Assembly (NCBI RefSeq): GCF_023544445.1
Contig: NZ_JALPVJ010000014.1
Span: forward strand, 62,001-126,000
Origin: Actinoplanes sp. M2I2
GTDB taxonomy: Bacteria > Actinomycetota > Actinomycetes > Mycobacteriales > Micromonosporaceae
Direction: 5' to 3'
Length of the DNA: 64,000 nt
Position numbers and translations under genes: made by a program. Shown piece after piece: positions 22,328 to 30,677 of this stretch. The notes beneath the pieces are model-generated. The model was given only the letters and a program-made list of their open reading frames with translations. It did no database searches and was not told the DNA's origin. Numbering within the stretch: position 1 is the first letter of the stretch; every line of letters starts with the position of its first letter.

Positions 22328-23347
22328 ATGGCGCAGAGGAGACCCACGCTGGCGGACGTCGCGACGGAAGCCGGCGTGTCGAAAGCCGCCGTCTCCCGCG
22401 TCATCAACGACGCGCCGGGGGTGTCGGCGCAGACCCGCGAGCACGTGCGCCGGGTGATCACCGAGCTGGGCTACCGGCCCGACCCGGTCGCCCGCGCGCT
22501 CGCCTCGGGGCACGGCGAGGTCATCGAGCTGGTCATCGTCGACGACGCGTCCGTCTTCGCCAACAGCCCCTACTACGGCCGCATCACGGCCGGCATCCTG
22601 CAGGAGATCGCCGGCAGCAACGCCCAGCTGCGGGTGCACGTGGTCGACGAGCTGAGCACGGCTGCGCTGCTCAACCGCATCGCCGCCTCGGTCAGCCTGG
22701 GCGTCCTGCTGGTCAACGTGCCGCTCGCGCCGGCCGCGGAGTTCTACCGCAAGTGCGAGCGGGTGGTCACCATCGGGCCGACCGTGCCGGGGCTCCCGTT
22801 CGTCGGTCTGGAGAACGCCGAGGGCGCGTACGCCGCCGTGCAGCACCTCCACGACACCGGCCGACGGCGCATCGCCGCCCTGCACGGGCCGGACGGCAAC
22901 TCGTGCGCCGAGGGCCGCCGCGACGGCTACCGCCGGGCCGTCCGCGACCTGGGCCTGCCCGACCTCTCGGCCACCGGGAAGTTCCGCCGCGAGGCCGGCT
23001 ACGAGCTCACCCATCGGCTGCTCGCCGAGGAGCCGGAGATCGACGCGATCTTCGCCGGCTGCGATCTGCTGGCCACCGGGGCCATGCAGGCGCTCGGCAA
23101 CACCGGTCGCCGCATCCCCGACGACGTCGCCGTGGTCGGCTTCGACGACAGTGTGATCGCCCAGTGCGCCAACCCGCCCCTGTCCTCGGTCCATCAGCCG
23201 GTCGAGCAGATGGCCGCGGCCGCCACCCGGGCACTGGTCAACCGCCAGATCGCGCCGCACTGGCGCTGCGTGTTCCCGGCCAAGCTCCAGGTCCGTCAGA
23301 GCACGGACGAGCCCGCCCGGTCCGGCCTGTCCGGCCCCTTCCGGTAG
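22328..23347 (+). CDS. LacI-family transcriptional regulator
   Basis: 339 aa from ATG 22328. N-terminal LacI helix-turn-helix TLADVATEAGVSKAAVSRVI with hinge helix PDPVARALASG, then a periplasmic-binding-protein-like effector domain ending with a typical DVAVVGFDDS motif. These proteins usually repress sugar-utilisation genes. No sugar transporter or glycosidase is beside it, so the target is unknown. No palindrome matching a LacI operator was seen directly upstream. Confidence 0.9.
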   Translation: MAQRRPTLADVATEAGVSKAAVSRVINDAPGVSAQTREHVRRVITELGYRPDPVARALASGHGEVIELVIVDDASVFANSPYYGRITAGILQEIAGSNAQLRVHVVDELSTAALLNRIAASVSLGVLLVNVPLAPAAEFYRKCERVVTIGPTVPGLPFVGLENAEGAYAAVQHLHDTGRRRIAALHGPDGNSCAEGRRDGYRRAVRDLGLPDLSATGKFRREAGYELTHRLLAEEPEIDAIFAGCDLLATGAMQALGNTGRRIPDDVAVVGFDDSVIAQCANPPLSSVHQPVEQMAAAATRALVNRQIAPHWRCVFPAKLQVRQSTDEPARSGLSGPFR

Positions 23348-23354
23348 GTCGCGG

Positions 23355-23762
23355 TCAGTCCCAGTAGTTGAAGAGCGCTTCGCCCACCGAGTACGGCTGC
23401 CAGTACTTCACGTCGGCCGGGCTCACGGCCGGCCACTGCGCCGCCTGGAACGGGGCGTCCAGCTCGGCCGCGGTCAGCACGGTGAGACCGGCGCCGGCCA
23501 GCGCGCCGAGCAGGTGGGGGTCGTCGACGAAAGTCAGCGGCCCGGACTCCTGGTCCGGGCCGGTGACCTCGCGCGGAACGGCCAGCGCGGCGACGCCGGT
23601 GTCGCGGGTCAGCACCACGGCCACCGACCTGTCCCGGTAGCCGATGACCCCCTGGGAGAAGTTCGGCGTCACCCCGTCACCGAGGCGGAACTCGATCACT
23701 TCGCCGCCGGTCCGGCGCGCGACCTCGTAGCAGGCGCGGCGGAACGCGGAGAGATCCGGCAT
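23355..23762 (-). CDS. Conserved hypothetical protein
   Basis: 135 aa. Family not recognised. The chain is soluble and mixed alpha/beta: a helix with FRRACYEVARRTGG, a strand-rich middle (VIEFRLGDGV, GYRDRSVAVVLTRDTGVAALAVPRE), and a tail rich in aromatic residues (VKYWQPYSVGEALFNYWD). The layout suggests a small globular domain like those of immunity-type or SMI1-like proteins, but no toxin gene is next to it. It converges on the LacI gene, 7 bp apart, and lies 9 bp downstream of a small gene on the same strand. Confidence 0.65.
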   Translation of the reverse strand: MPDLSAFRRACYEVARRTGGEVIEFRLGDGVTPNFSQGVIGYRDRSVAVVLTRDTGVAALAVPREVTGPDQESGPLTFVDDPHLLGALAGAGLTVLTAAELDAPFQAAQWPAVSPADVKYWQPYSVGEALFNYWD

Positions 23763-23771
23763 GGGGGAATG

Positions 23772-23978
23772 TTAGGCCGCGGGACGGGACCAGGAGCCTC
23801 GGGGCGCAGGCTCCAGGGTGTCGGCCAGCCGCCGCAGGGCGGCCACGGCCAGGCGCCGGGCCGCCCCGCTGTGCCGTTCGGGCGGGCGGTCGGGCGACAC
23901 CGGAGCGTCGGGGCGGGCGGACAGGACGTGACGCCTGGTGGCCTTGTCGGCCAAGATCATCGCGGTCGGGTACAACAT
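23772..23978 (-). CDS. Small basic hypothetical protein (68 aa)
   Basis: 68 aa from ATG 23978 with a perfect AGGAG 6 nt upstream, which is the main support. The peptide begins MLYPTAMILADKATRRHVL and continues with basic, Pro-rich sequence and a helix AARRLAVAALRRLADTLEPAP. No family is recognised. It ends 9 bp before the conserved hypothetical gene at 23355-23762 and is probably cotranscribed with it. Confidence 0.55.
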   Translation of the reverse strand: MLYPTAMILADKATRRHVLSARPDAPVSPDRPPERHSGAARRLAVAALRRLADTLEPAPRGSWSRPAA

Positions 23979-24037
23979 CTCGGACTCCTGACACTCGCCA
24001 GACGGGGACGAAGAAGAAGGAGAAGGGCGCGTCCGCT

Positions 24038-24367
24038 CTACTGCAGGCGGTCGCGGAGGGCGGCCAGCGGACCGTCCCAGTCGCGGGCGAGGACGCCCAG
24101 GAACTGCTGGGCCACCTTCATGGGGCCGGAGTCGAGGCGGTAGCGCACCCGGCGGCGCTCCCCCGGCTCGGGGATGACCAGGCCGGCGTCGGTCAGCAGC
24201 TGCAGGTGCTTGGCGACGGCCTGCCGGGTGATCGGCAACCGGGCGGCCAGGTCGGTCGCGGTGGCCGGGCCCCGGGCGGCCAGGGCGGCGAGGATCGCCC
24301 GGCGGCTCGGGTCGGCCAGGGCGGCGAAGACTTCCTGCGCCACCGACTCCAGGTCAGAGTCGTCCAT
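24038..24367 (-). CDS. ArsR-family transcriptional repressor
   Basis: 109 aa from ATG 24367. Winged helix: VFAALADPSRRAILAAL, then ATDLAARLPITRQAVAKHL recognition helix and a wing with GERRRVRYRL. There are no metal-binding Cys pairs (no CxC before the recognition helix), so this belongs to the ArsR group paired with SRPBCC proteins rather than to metal sensors. Its start overlaps the end of the SRPBCC gene by 14 bp, so the two are translationally coupled, with the SRPBCC gene first. It is expected to repress its own operon through the two operators at 24805-24849. Confidence 0.92.
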   Translation of the reverse strand: MDDSDLESVAQEVFAALADPSRRAILAALAARGPATATDLAARLPITRQAVAKHLQLLTDAGLVIPEPGERRRVRYRLDSGPMKVAQQFLGVLARDWDGPLAALRDRLQ

Positions 24368-24788
24368 CGAGATACGCGACCAGCTCACCGAGCTCACTCT
24401 GCCAGCCCTCGACGTTGCCCGAGAACGCCGTCTTGTGCGTCTCACCGCTGGTCTGCGCGAACCCGGACTCGACCACGGTCAGCGTGGTGCCGGTGCCGGT
24501 CGGCACCAGCGTGAACTCCACGTAGGTGCGCCGCGGGTCGCCGTCGGGCAGGCCGTGGATGGGCCAGGTGTAGGCGAACACCGTCGGCGGCTCGACCCGC
24601 TCGATGACCAGCGTGGCCGTGTCGCCGCTGGTCCACGCGAGCTTGGCCTCGCCGCCGACCCGCAGGTCGACCTCGGCCGTGTTGCCGAACCAGGTGCCCA
24701 GCCCCTCGGCGGTGGTGATGGCCGCCCACACCGTCTCCACCGGCTGGCGCAGCTCCATGGTCCGCTCGATCCGATCGGGAAAGCTCAT
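24354..24788 (-). CDS. SRPBCC/AHSA1-family protein
   Basis: 144 aa from ATG 24788, five nt after GAGGGAG. START/Bet v 1-like fold of the AHA1 C-terminal group: IERTMELRQPVETVWAAITT, GTWFG, a WTSGD strand and a long C-terminal helix VEGWQSELGELVAYLDG. Members bind hydrophobic ligands in a cavity; their pairing with ArsR repressors is widespread in bacteria but the ligand is seldom known. It is the first gene of the operon with the ArsR repressor. Confidence 0.9.
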   Translation of the reverse strand: MSFPDRIERTMELRQPVETVWAAITTAEGLGTWFGNTAEVDLRVGGEAKLAWTSGDTATLVIERVEPPTVFAYTWPIHGLPDGDPRRTYVEFTLVPTGTGTTLTVVESGFAQTSGETHKTAFSGNVEGWQSELGELVAYLDGRL

Positions 24789-24804
24789 GTCCACTCCCTC
24801 AGTA

Positions 24805-24854
24805 GCAACCACTTGGTTGCCACTCAAGCTATAGCAATCATTCGGTTGCGTCAA
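24805..24854 (-). promoter_or_regulatory. Promoter with two ArsR-type operators
   Basis: TTGACG (24849-24854) and TATAGC (24828-24833, 15-nt spacer; TAGCTT gives 17 nt) form a sigma-70-like promoter pointing at the SRPBCC-ArsR operon. Site 1 (24805-24820) is the perfect inverted repeat GCAACCACTTGGTTGC. Site 2 (24834-24849), GCAATCATTCGGTTGC, is a near copy 29 bp upstream. Site 2 fills the -10/-35 spacer and site 1 lies at the transcription start, just before the ribosome-binding site, a classic autorepression layout. Confidence 0.75.
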
Positions 24855-24943
24855 CGATTGCCGGCAGCCGGGGGCGGTGGGCAGGTGAGATGACCGCCGC
24901 CGGGGGGTAGGGGGAAGGGGCGGCGCCGGCGAAGGAGGCAGCG

Positions 24944-25645
24944 GTGATCACAAAGGACGACCTGGGCGGCCTGAGCGGCATCGAAGTGGTCGACAACGCG
25001 GGGGTGCACGTCGGTCCCGTCGATCAGATCTATGTCGACCCGGACAGCGGCGATCCGCTGTGGGTGACCGTCCGCACCGGAACACTCAGCTTCCAGGAGT
25101 CGTTCGTCCCGCTGACCGGCGCCCGCCTGGCCGAGGGCCGGCTGATCGTGGCGGTCGACCGGGACCGGATAGCGCACGCCCCGATCCGGCAGACCGACGC
25201 TCCCCTGGGCCACGACGACGCCGACCGGCTGACCGCCTACTACGGCCTCGGCCGAGCCGGCGACGACGCGATGACCCGCTCCGAGGAACGCCTGGTGGCC
25301 GGCACGCGCCGCGAGCCGACCACCAAGGTCCGGTTGCGCAAGTACCTGGTCACCGAGGAACGGCAGATCACCGTGCCGGTCACCCGCGAGGAGGTACGCC
25401 TCGAGGAGGTCCCGGTCACCGGCGACGAGCCCGGCGACGACCCGGGCGAGGACGCCTCCGGGGCCGCGCCCGGGGTGATCCTGCACGCCCAGCGGCCGGT
25501 CGTCACCACCGAGACGGTGCCCGTCGAGCGGGTGACGCTCACCAAGGAGACGGTCCGCGAGGAGCAGGTGGTCACGGCCCCGGTCCGCCGGGAACAGATC
25601 ACGTTGGAGACCGAGGCTACGGACGAACCTGGAAGACCAGGTTGA
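24944..25645 (+). CDS. PRC-barrel and DUF2382 (YsnF/AvaK) stress protein
   Basis: 233 aa from a GTG at 24944 with GGAGGCAGCG upstream. N-terminal PRC-barrel domain (about 1-80; LSGIEVVDNAGVHVGPVDQI) and a C-terminal DUF2382 domain (about 105-233) with its repeated acidic/basic strands: VRLRKYLVTEERQITVPVTR, RPVVTTETVPVERV, TKETVREEQVV. The family is found with general stress genes in actinobacteria and cyanobacteria; biochemistry is unknown. The last 29 bp overlap the end of the convergent methyltransferase gene. Confidence 0.88.
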   Translation: MITKDDLGGLSGIEVVDNAGVHVGPVDQIYVDPDSGDPLWVTVRTGTLSFQESFVPLTGARLAEGRLIVAVDRDRIAHAPIRQTDAPLGHDDADRLTAYYGLGRAGDDAMTRSEERLVAGTRREPTTKVRLRKYLVTEERQITVPVTREEVRLEEVPVTGDEPGDDPGEDASGAAPGVILHAQRPVVTTETVPVERVTLTKETVREEQVVTAPVRREQITLETEATDEPGRPG

Positions 25646-26678
25646 ACGGGGTCTCGGCGACCCGGCGGAAGCGGGTGAGGCCGGCCTCGGCGGCGACCTC
25701 CCGCAGACGGGCCTCGCCGGCCTGCGCGCCCAGCGCGGCGCCGACCTCCTGCGACAGCGAGTTCGGCGTGCACAGCAGGGTCGACGCTCCGTAGTAGACC
25801 GCGCCGACCGGGTTGAGGTTCTCCGGCACCGTGTCACCGGCATAGGGCTCGACCAGCAGGATGCTGCCGTCCGGGTCGAGCCGGTCGCGCAGGTGGCGCA
25901 GCACGCCGACCGGGTCGCCCATGTCGTGCAGGCAGTCGAACAGGCAGATCAGGTCGTACTCCCCGTCGAGCTCCCCGGCCCGCCCGGCTTCGAACCGGGT
26001 CCGGTTGCCGACGCCGGCCGCGGCCGCCCGCTGCTGGGCCGAGGCGATCGAGGCGTCGTGATAGTCGCTGCCCACGAAGGTCGACGACGGGTAGGCCGAG
26101 GCCAGCAAGATCGTCGAGGCGCCGTGACCGCAACCGACGTCGGCGACCCGGCCGCCGGTCCGCAGACGGTGCTCGACGCCGTCCATCGCGGGGATCCACT
26201 CCCCCACCAGGTGCGCGTGGTAGCCGGGGCGGAAGAACCGCTCGCACCCCTCGAACAGGTCGGGGTGATGTTCGTGCCAGCCGACCCCCTCCCCCGTACG
26301 GAACGCCGTGACCAGCCGGTCGGTCGAGCGGGCAGCCGCCAGCACAAGCTCGAACCCGCCGATCACACAGGCCGGGCTGCTTTCGTCGGTGAGCGCGATC
26401 GCGTGCTCGGCCGGCAGCTCGAACCGGTCGTCGCCCACGTAGTCCACATAGCCCGCGGCCGCCTGGGCGCTCAACCATTCCCGTACGTACCGTTCGGTGG
26501 TCTCCGTACGCCCGGCCAGCTCGGCCGGGGTCAGCGGTCCGGCGCCGGCCATCGCCCGGTACAGCCCGAGCTTGTCGCCGATCACCGCCAGCGCCCCGGC
26601 CAGCATCGCGCCGAAGTCGCCCACCGACTTGAAGACGAAATCCATGAGTTTCTGCTCGTTCACCGTCGTCGTCGTCAT
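25617..26678 (-). CDS. SAM-dependent methyltransferase, Rv2258c-like
   Basis: 353 aa from ATG 26678 with AAAGGA 6 nt upstream. N-terminal helical/winged-helix dimerisation domain (about 20-100; GLYRAMAGAGPLTPAELAGR) followed by a class I methyltransferase: SAM motif I VADVGCGHGAST, motif II FVGSDYHD, motif post-II LICLFDCLHDM, then a LLVEPYAG strand. It resembles Mycobacterium Rv2258c-type enzymes and O-methyltransferases acting on small molecules. Substrate unknown. It diverges from the large regulator gene at 26789, with a 110-bp shared promoter region, so a functional link is possible. Confidence 0.85.
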   Translation of the reverse strand: MTTTTVNEQKLMDFVFKSVGDFGAMLAGALAVIGDKLGLYRAMAGAGPLTPAELAGRTETTERYVREWLSAQAAAGYVDYVGDDRFELPAEHAIALTDESSPACVIGGFELVLAAARSTDRLVTAFRTGEGVGWHEHHPDLFEGCERFFRPGYHAHLVGEWIPAMDGVEHRLRTGGRVADVGCGHGASTILLASAYPSSTFVGSDYHDASIASAQQRAAAAGVGNRTRFEAGRAGELDGEYDLICLFDCLHDMGDPVGVLRHLRDRLDPDGSILLVEPYAGDTVPENLNPVGAVYYGASTLLCTPNSLSQEVGAALGAQAGEARLREVAAEAGLTRFRRVAETPFNLVFQVRP

Positions 26679-26788
26679 GACCGATCCTTTCCGTTCAACA
26701 GATGGCGACGGCACCGTAGCGAGGACGTTTTCCCATCTCTGTCCGCTTGCTGTCCCTACCGGCGGCGCCGGTGGCGCACAATCACCGG

Positions 26789-29700
26789 ATGCCGGCCGGG
26801 CTGCGCCTTCGTCTGCTGGGCGGCTTCGAGGTGGAGGTCGCCGGCCGGGTCGTGCCCGGCAACGAGTGGCGGCGCAGCGGCGCGACCGCTCTCGTCAAGG
26901 TGCTCGCCCTGCGCGGGCGCCTGCATCGCGACCAGGTCGTCGACCTGCTCTGGCCCGAGGCGGACGCGGCGCTGGGCGGCCGCCGGCTCGACAAGGCGCT
27001 GCACTTCGCCCGTCGGGTCCTGGGCGCCGACCGTCTGCCGCTGCGCGACGGCATGGTCGGTCTCGCCCCGGCGGATCTCTGGGTCGACGTCGACGCGTTC
27101 GAGTCCGCGGCCCGCGCCGGCGACCTCGAAGGCGCCCTCGCCCTCTACACCGGCGATCTGCTCCCCGAGAACAGGTTCGACGACTGGACCGAGGATCGTC
27201 GCGCCCAGCTGCGCGCCACCGTCGTCCCGCTGCTGCTCGAACGGTCCACCCGCGCGGAGCCGCCCCAGGCCGAGGCCGACCTGGTCCGGCTGATCGCGCT
27301 CGATCCGCTGCACGAGGACGCGTACGCCGGTCTGATCCGCCTCGAGTCGGCGCGCGGGCGACGTCATCTGGCCCTGCGCTGGTACGACCGGCTGGCCGTC
27401 CGGCTGCGCGAAGATCTGGGGGTCGAGCCCCGCGCCGACCTCCAGCAGGTGCGCCGCACCCTGCTCGCCAGCGGGCCGGCCGGGACCACCGCGGGCGTTC
27501 CCGAGGAGCGCAAACTCGTCACGGTTCTGGACGCGGACCTCCGCGGTGTCCGGGGCGAGGTCGCCGGCACCGATCCCGAGCGGTCGCGCCGGGCCGCCGC
27601 CGAGTGGACCGAGCTGCTCGGCGAGGTCGTCGCCCGGTGGGGCGGCGCGGTGCAACCGCTGGTCGGCGGGGGCGTGATCGGGATCTTCGGCTATCCGCGG
27701 GCCCACGAGGACCATGCCGGCCGGGCGCTGCGGGCCGGCGCCGAGATTCTGCGGCGGTCACCGGCGCCGATCCGCCTCGGGGCCGACTCCGGTCCGATCA
27801 TCGCGGCGGCCGGGTTGTCGCGGATGGGCGGCGCCGTCCTGGACACCGCCGCGCGTCTGCGCACCGCCGCGGCGCCGGGAACCTTCCTGGTCACCGAGCG
27901 GACGCGCCGCGCGGCCGGCGAGGCCGGGTTCCGCTTCGGCGAACCGGCTCCGGCCGGTGACCCGCCGGTCGGCGCGTGCCGCCTGCTCGCGGCCGGACCG
28001 GACGCGGCGACGGGCGCCCCGAGCCGGCACGAGGCACCGATGATCGGCCGGGCCGGCGAGCTGAGCGCCGTGTCGGGCCTGATCCGGGAGGCGGTCAGCG
28101 CCCGGCGGCCGTGCCTGATCACGGTCACCGGTACGGCCGGGATCGGCAAGACCCGCCTGGTCCGCGAGATCGTCGCCCGGCAGACCGGCCTCCGCGTGCT
28201 GCACGGCCGGTGCCTGGCGGCCGGCGACGGCATCACCTTCTGGGCACTCGGCGAGATCCTGCGGGAGGCGTGCGGCATTCCGCTGGGCGACGCGGGCAAC
28301 CGGGCGCCGCAACGCCTGCGGTCCCGGCTCGGGCAGATCCTGAGTGGGCAGGGCCTGAATGGGCAGAGCTTGAACGGGCAGAGCTTGGACGGGCAGAGCT
28401 TGAACGGGCAGAGCCTCACGCCGGGCGAGCGGGACAGGACGATTTTCGCGCTGGCCACCACGGCCGCGATCCGCCTGCCGGGCAACCCGCTCGACCACGC
28501 CGACCCGCGAGACGTCGCCGAGGAGCTGGGCCGGGCCTGGCCGCGGCTGGCCACAGCGCTCGCCGCCGGCGGCCCGCTGCTGCTCGTGGTCGAGGACCTG
28601 CACTGGGCCGGCGCCTCGCTGGTCGGCCTGCTGGCGCGCCTGGTGACCCGCTCGATCGGTCCGGTGATCCTGCTGACGACCGCCCGCCCCGAGTTTCTCG
28701 AGAGCCACCCCGGTCTCCCGGACCTGTCGATCGTCTCGTTGCGCTCCCTGCCGGCCGGCGACAGTCGCGCCCTGCTCGACGCGCTGCCGCACGCGGCCCG
28801 GCTCGACGCGCGCCGCCGCACCGAGATCCTCGGGCGCGCCGAGGGCAACCCGTACTTCCTGGGCCAGCTCGCGGCCCACCTGGCCGAGAACGCCGGCGGC
28901 GCCCTGCCGGACACGCTGCACGCTCTGCTCGCTGCCCGGGTCGACGCGCTGCCGGCCGCGGAGAAGCGCCTCTTGCAGGTCGCGGCCGTGATGGGCCGGG
29001 TGTTCTGGGCGGCGCCCCTGCGCGAGCGGCTGGGTCCCGGCCTGCCCGCCCTGCTGGCCGGGCTGGAGAACCGCGGGCTCGTCCGGGCCCGGCCGGGTGC
29101 GCTGGTCACCGGCCAGGACGAGTACGCCTTCCAGCACGCCCTGCTCCGCGACGTCGCCTACGCGAGCCTGCCCGACGCCGAGCGCGCGACCGGGCACGCC
29201 GAGGTCGCCGCCTGGCTGGAAGAGGTCTCCCGGGAACGCATCGACGAGGTGATCGAGCTGGTCGCCGTCCACTATGCCGCCGCCGCCGACGGCCCCGGGG
29301 CCGACGAGTGGATCCGCGGCAAGGCGTTCCGGTCGATGATGACCGCGGGCGCCGGGGCACGGCGCCGCTACGCCGTGCCCCGCGCCCTGGCCCTGCACCG
29401 GGCGGCGCTGCGGCACGCTTCACACCCGGCCGAACGGGCCGGTGCGCTGGAGGCTGTGGGCGACGACCACGAGACCGCCTACGACGGTGACCAGGCCGTG
29501 CGGGCCTGGCGCGACGCGATCTCCATGCTGCGCGACACGCCCGAGCACGGCGACCGGCGGGCCCGGCTGTGCCTGAAAGCGGCTCAGATGCTGGTGGCCC
29601 GCTGGGGTGGCTTCCGGGCGCCGGCCGACCCGGCCCTGGGCGACCGGGTGATCGACGAGGGCCTCGCCGTCGTCACCGATCAGCCCACGCGGGCGCACCT

Positions 29701-30604
29701 GCTGGCGCTGCGGGCGCTGTGCGGTGGCCGTTGGGCGTGGACCGGCCGGACCGACCCCGTCCCGGTGACCGGTCGCCGCCGGGCCGCGACCGACGCCGAG
29801 GCCCTGGCCGACCGGCTCGGCTCGGCCACGCTGCGGGCGCCGGCGATGCTCGGCCGGGCCGCCGTGTGCTTCCTGGAGGGCCGGTACGAGGATGCGGTCA
29901 CCGCGGTGCTCGACGAGGTGTCGCTAGTCGAGCAGGAGGGTCGCGACCGGGACCGTGCGCTCGGGCACACCATCGCCAGCCTGGTCGTCGGGGCCGTCCG
30001 CGGCGACTACCGGCTGGCTCTGCGGCACGCGCACCGCTCGTACGCATGGGCCGGTGACCTCTCGCCGCACGACCGGCTCCACGGCACCGCGGCCGTGCTC
30101 ATCTGCCTCGAACAGCTGGGCCGCGACACCGAGATCGATCCCTACCTGGACGAGCACCTGCGGCTGCGCCAGGGCCCGATGGCGGCGATGAGCTGCCCGT
30201 ACATCCGCAGTGGTCCGCTGGTCGGCGCGCTCGTCCTGCAGAGGCGCGGCGACCGGCGGGAGTCCGCGAGAGTCGCCGCCACGGTCGAGCCCGACCACGC
30301 TCATCCCGGCAACGCCGAGGTTCTGCACGCGCGGCTGGCGCTGGGCCGGGGCGACGTCATGGGCGGCCGCGCGCTGGCCGAACGGCTGGTCGCGCTGGGC
30401 CGCCGTCCCGGCCCCGAGGAGATCCCGCACGAGTCCCTCGCCCTGCTCCGGGCGTTGGAGGCGGCCGGTGACGAGGAGGCGCTGCGCCGCTTCCTGCCGC
30501 GGGCCCGCGCCGCCGCGAGATATCTGGCCCTGCTCACGGCGGCCTGCGACCACGCCGAGGGTTTGCGGCAGCTCGGCGAGCCGGACGGCGCGGCCCTGGG
30601 CTGA
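26789..30604 (+). CDS. SARP/BTAD regulator with pseudo-cyclase, AAA ATPase and TPR domains
   Basis: 1,271 aa from ATG 26789 (starts MPAGLRLRLLGGFEVEV). Domains: OmpR-like DNA-binding domain (about 1-85), BTAD domain (about 90-225), a class III cyclase-like domain (about 235-400), a STAND/AAA ATPase with Walker A GTAGIGKT (448-455) and Walker B LLLVVEDLHW, then helical TPR-like repeats to the end. In the cyclase domain the first metal Asp is kept (LDADLRG) but the second, normally in GDA/GDG, is Gly (LVGGGVIGIFG), so cyclase activity is unlikely. A pentapeptide repeat interrupts the ATPase domain at about 515-544. Such regulators switch on secondary metabolism or stress genes; targets are unknown. 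Confidence 0.88.
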   Translation: MPAGLRLRLLGGFEVEVAGRVVPGNEWRRSGATALVKVLALRGRLHRDQVVDLLWPEADAALGGRRLDKALHFARRVLGADRLPLRDGMVGLAPADLWVDVDAFESAARAGDLEGALALYTGDLLPENRFDDWTEDRRAQLRATVVPLLLERSTRAEPPQAEADLVRLIALDPLHEDAYAGLIRLESARGRRHLALRWYDRLAVRLREDLGVEPRADLQQVRRTLLASGPAGTTAGVPEERKLVTVLDADLRGVRGEVAGTDPERSRRAAAEWTELLGEVVARWGGAVQPLVGGGVIGIFGYPRAHEDHAGRALRAGAEILRRSPAPIRLGADSGPIIAAAGLSRMGGAVLDTAARLRTAAAPGTFLVTERTRRAAGEAGFRFGEPAPAGDPPVGACRLLAAGPDAATGAPSRHEAPMIGRAGELSAVSGLIREAVSARRPCLITVTGTAGIGKTRLVREIVARQTGLRVLHGRCLAAGDGITFWALGEILREACGIPLGDAGNRAPQRLRSRLGQILSGQGLNGQSLNGQSLDGQSLNGQSLTPGERDRTIFALATTAAIRLPGNPLDHADPRDVAEELGRAWPRLATALAAGGPLLLVVEDLHWAGASLVGLLARLVTRSIGPVILLTTARPEFLESHPGLPDLSIVSLRSLPAGDSRALLDALPHAARLDARRRTEILGRAEGNPYFLGQLAAHLAENAGGALPDTLHALLAARVDALPAAEKRLLQVAAVMGRVFWAAPLRERLGPGLPALLAGLENRGLVRARPGALVTGQDEYAFQHALLRDVAYASLPDAERATGHAEVAAWLEEVSRERIDEVIELVAVHYAAAADGPGADEWIRGKAFRSMMTAGAGARRRYAVPRALALHRAALRHASHPAERAGALEAVGDDHETAYDGDQAVRAWRDAISMLRDTPEHGDRRARLCLKAAQMLVARWGGFRAPADPALGDRVIDEGLAVVTDQPTRAHLLALRALCGGRWAWTGRTDPVPVTGRRRAATDAEALADRLGSATLRAPAMLGRAAVCFLEGRYEDAVTAVLDEVSLVEQEGRDRDRALGHTIASLVVGAVRGDYRLALRHAHRSYAWAGDLSPHDRLHGTAAVLICLEQLGRDTEIDPYLDEHLRLRQGPMAAMSCPYIRSGPLVGALVLQRRGDRRESARVAATVEPDHAHPGNAEVLHARLALGRGDVMGGRALAERLVALGRRPGPEEIPHESLALLRALEAAGDEEALRRFLPRARAAARYLALLTAACDHAEGLRQLGEPDGAALG
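28331..28420 (+). repeat. In-frame 15-nt tandem repeat, six copies
   Basis: Six 15-nt units starting GGGCAG encode the pentapeptides GQILS, GQGLN, GQSLN, GQSLD, GQSLN and GQSLT inside the ATPase domain of the SARP/BTAD regulator. The four middle-to-late units are nearly identical in DNA, which points to slippage or recent expansion. Confidence 0.9.
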
Positions 30605-30677
30605 GCCGTTCGCCCAGCGGCAAATGCGGCACCCGCTCGGGGGCAACGGACGGGTCGCGGGCGCGTAGCGTCCAGCC

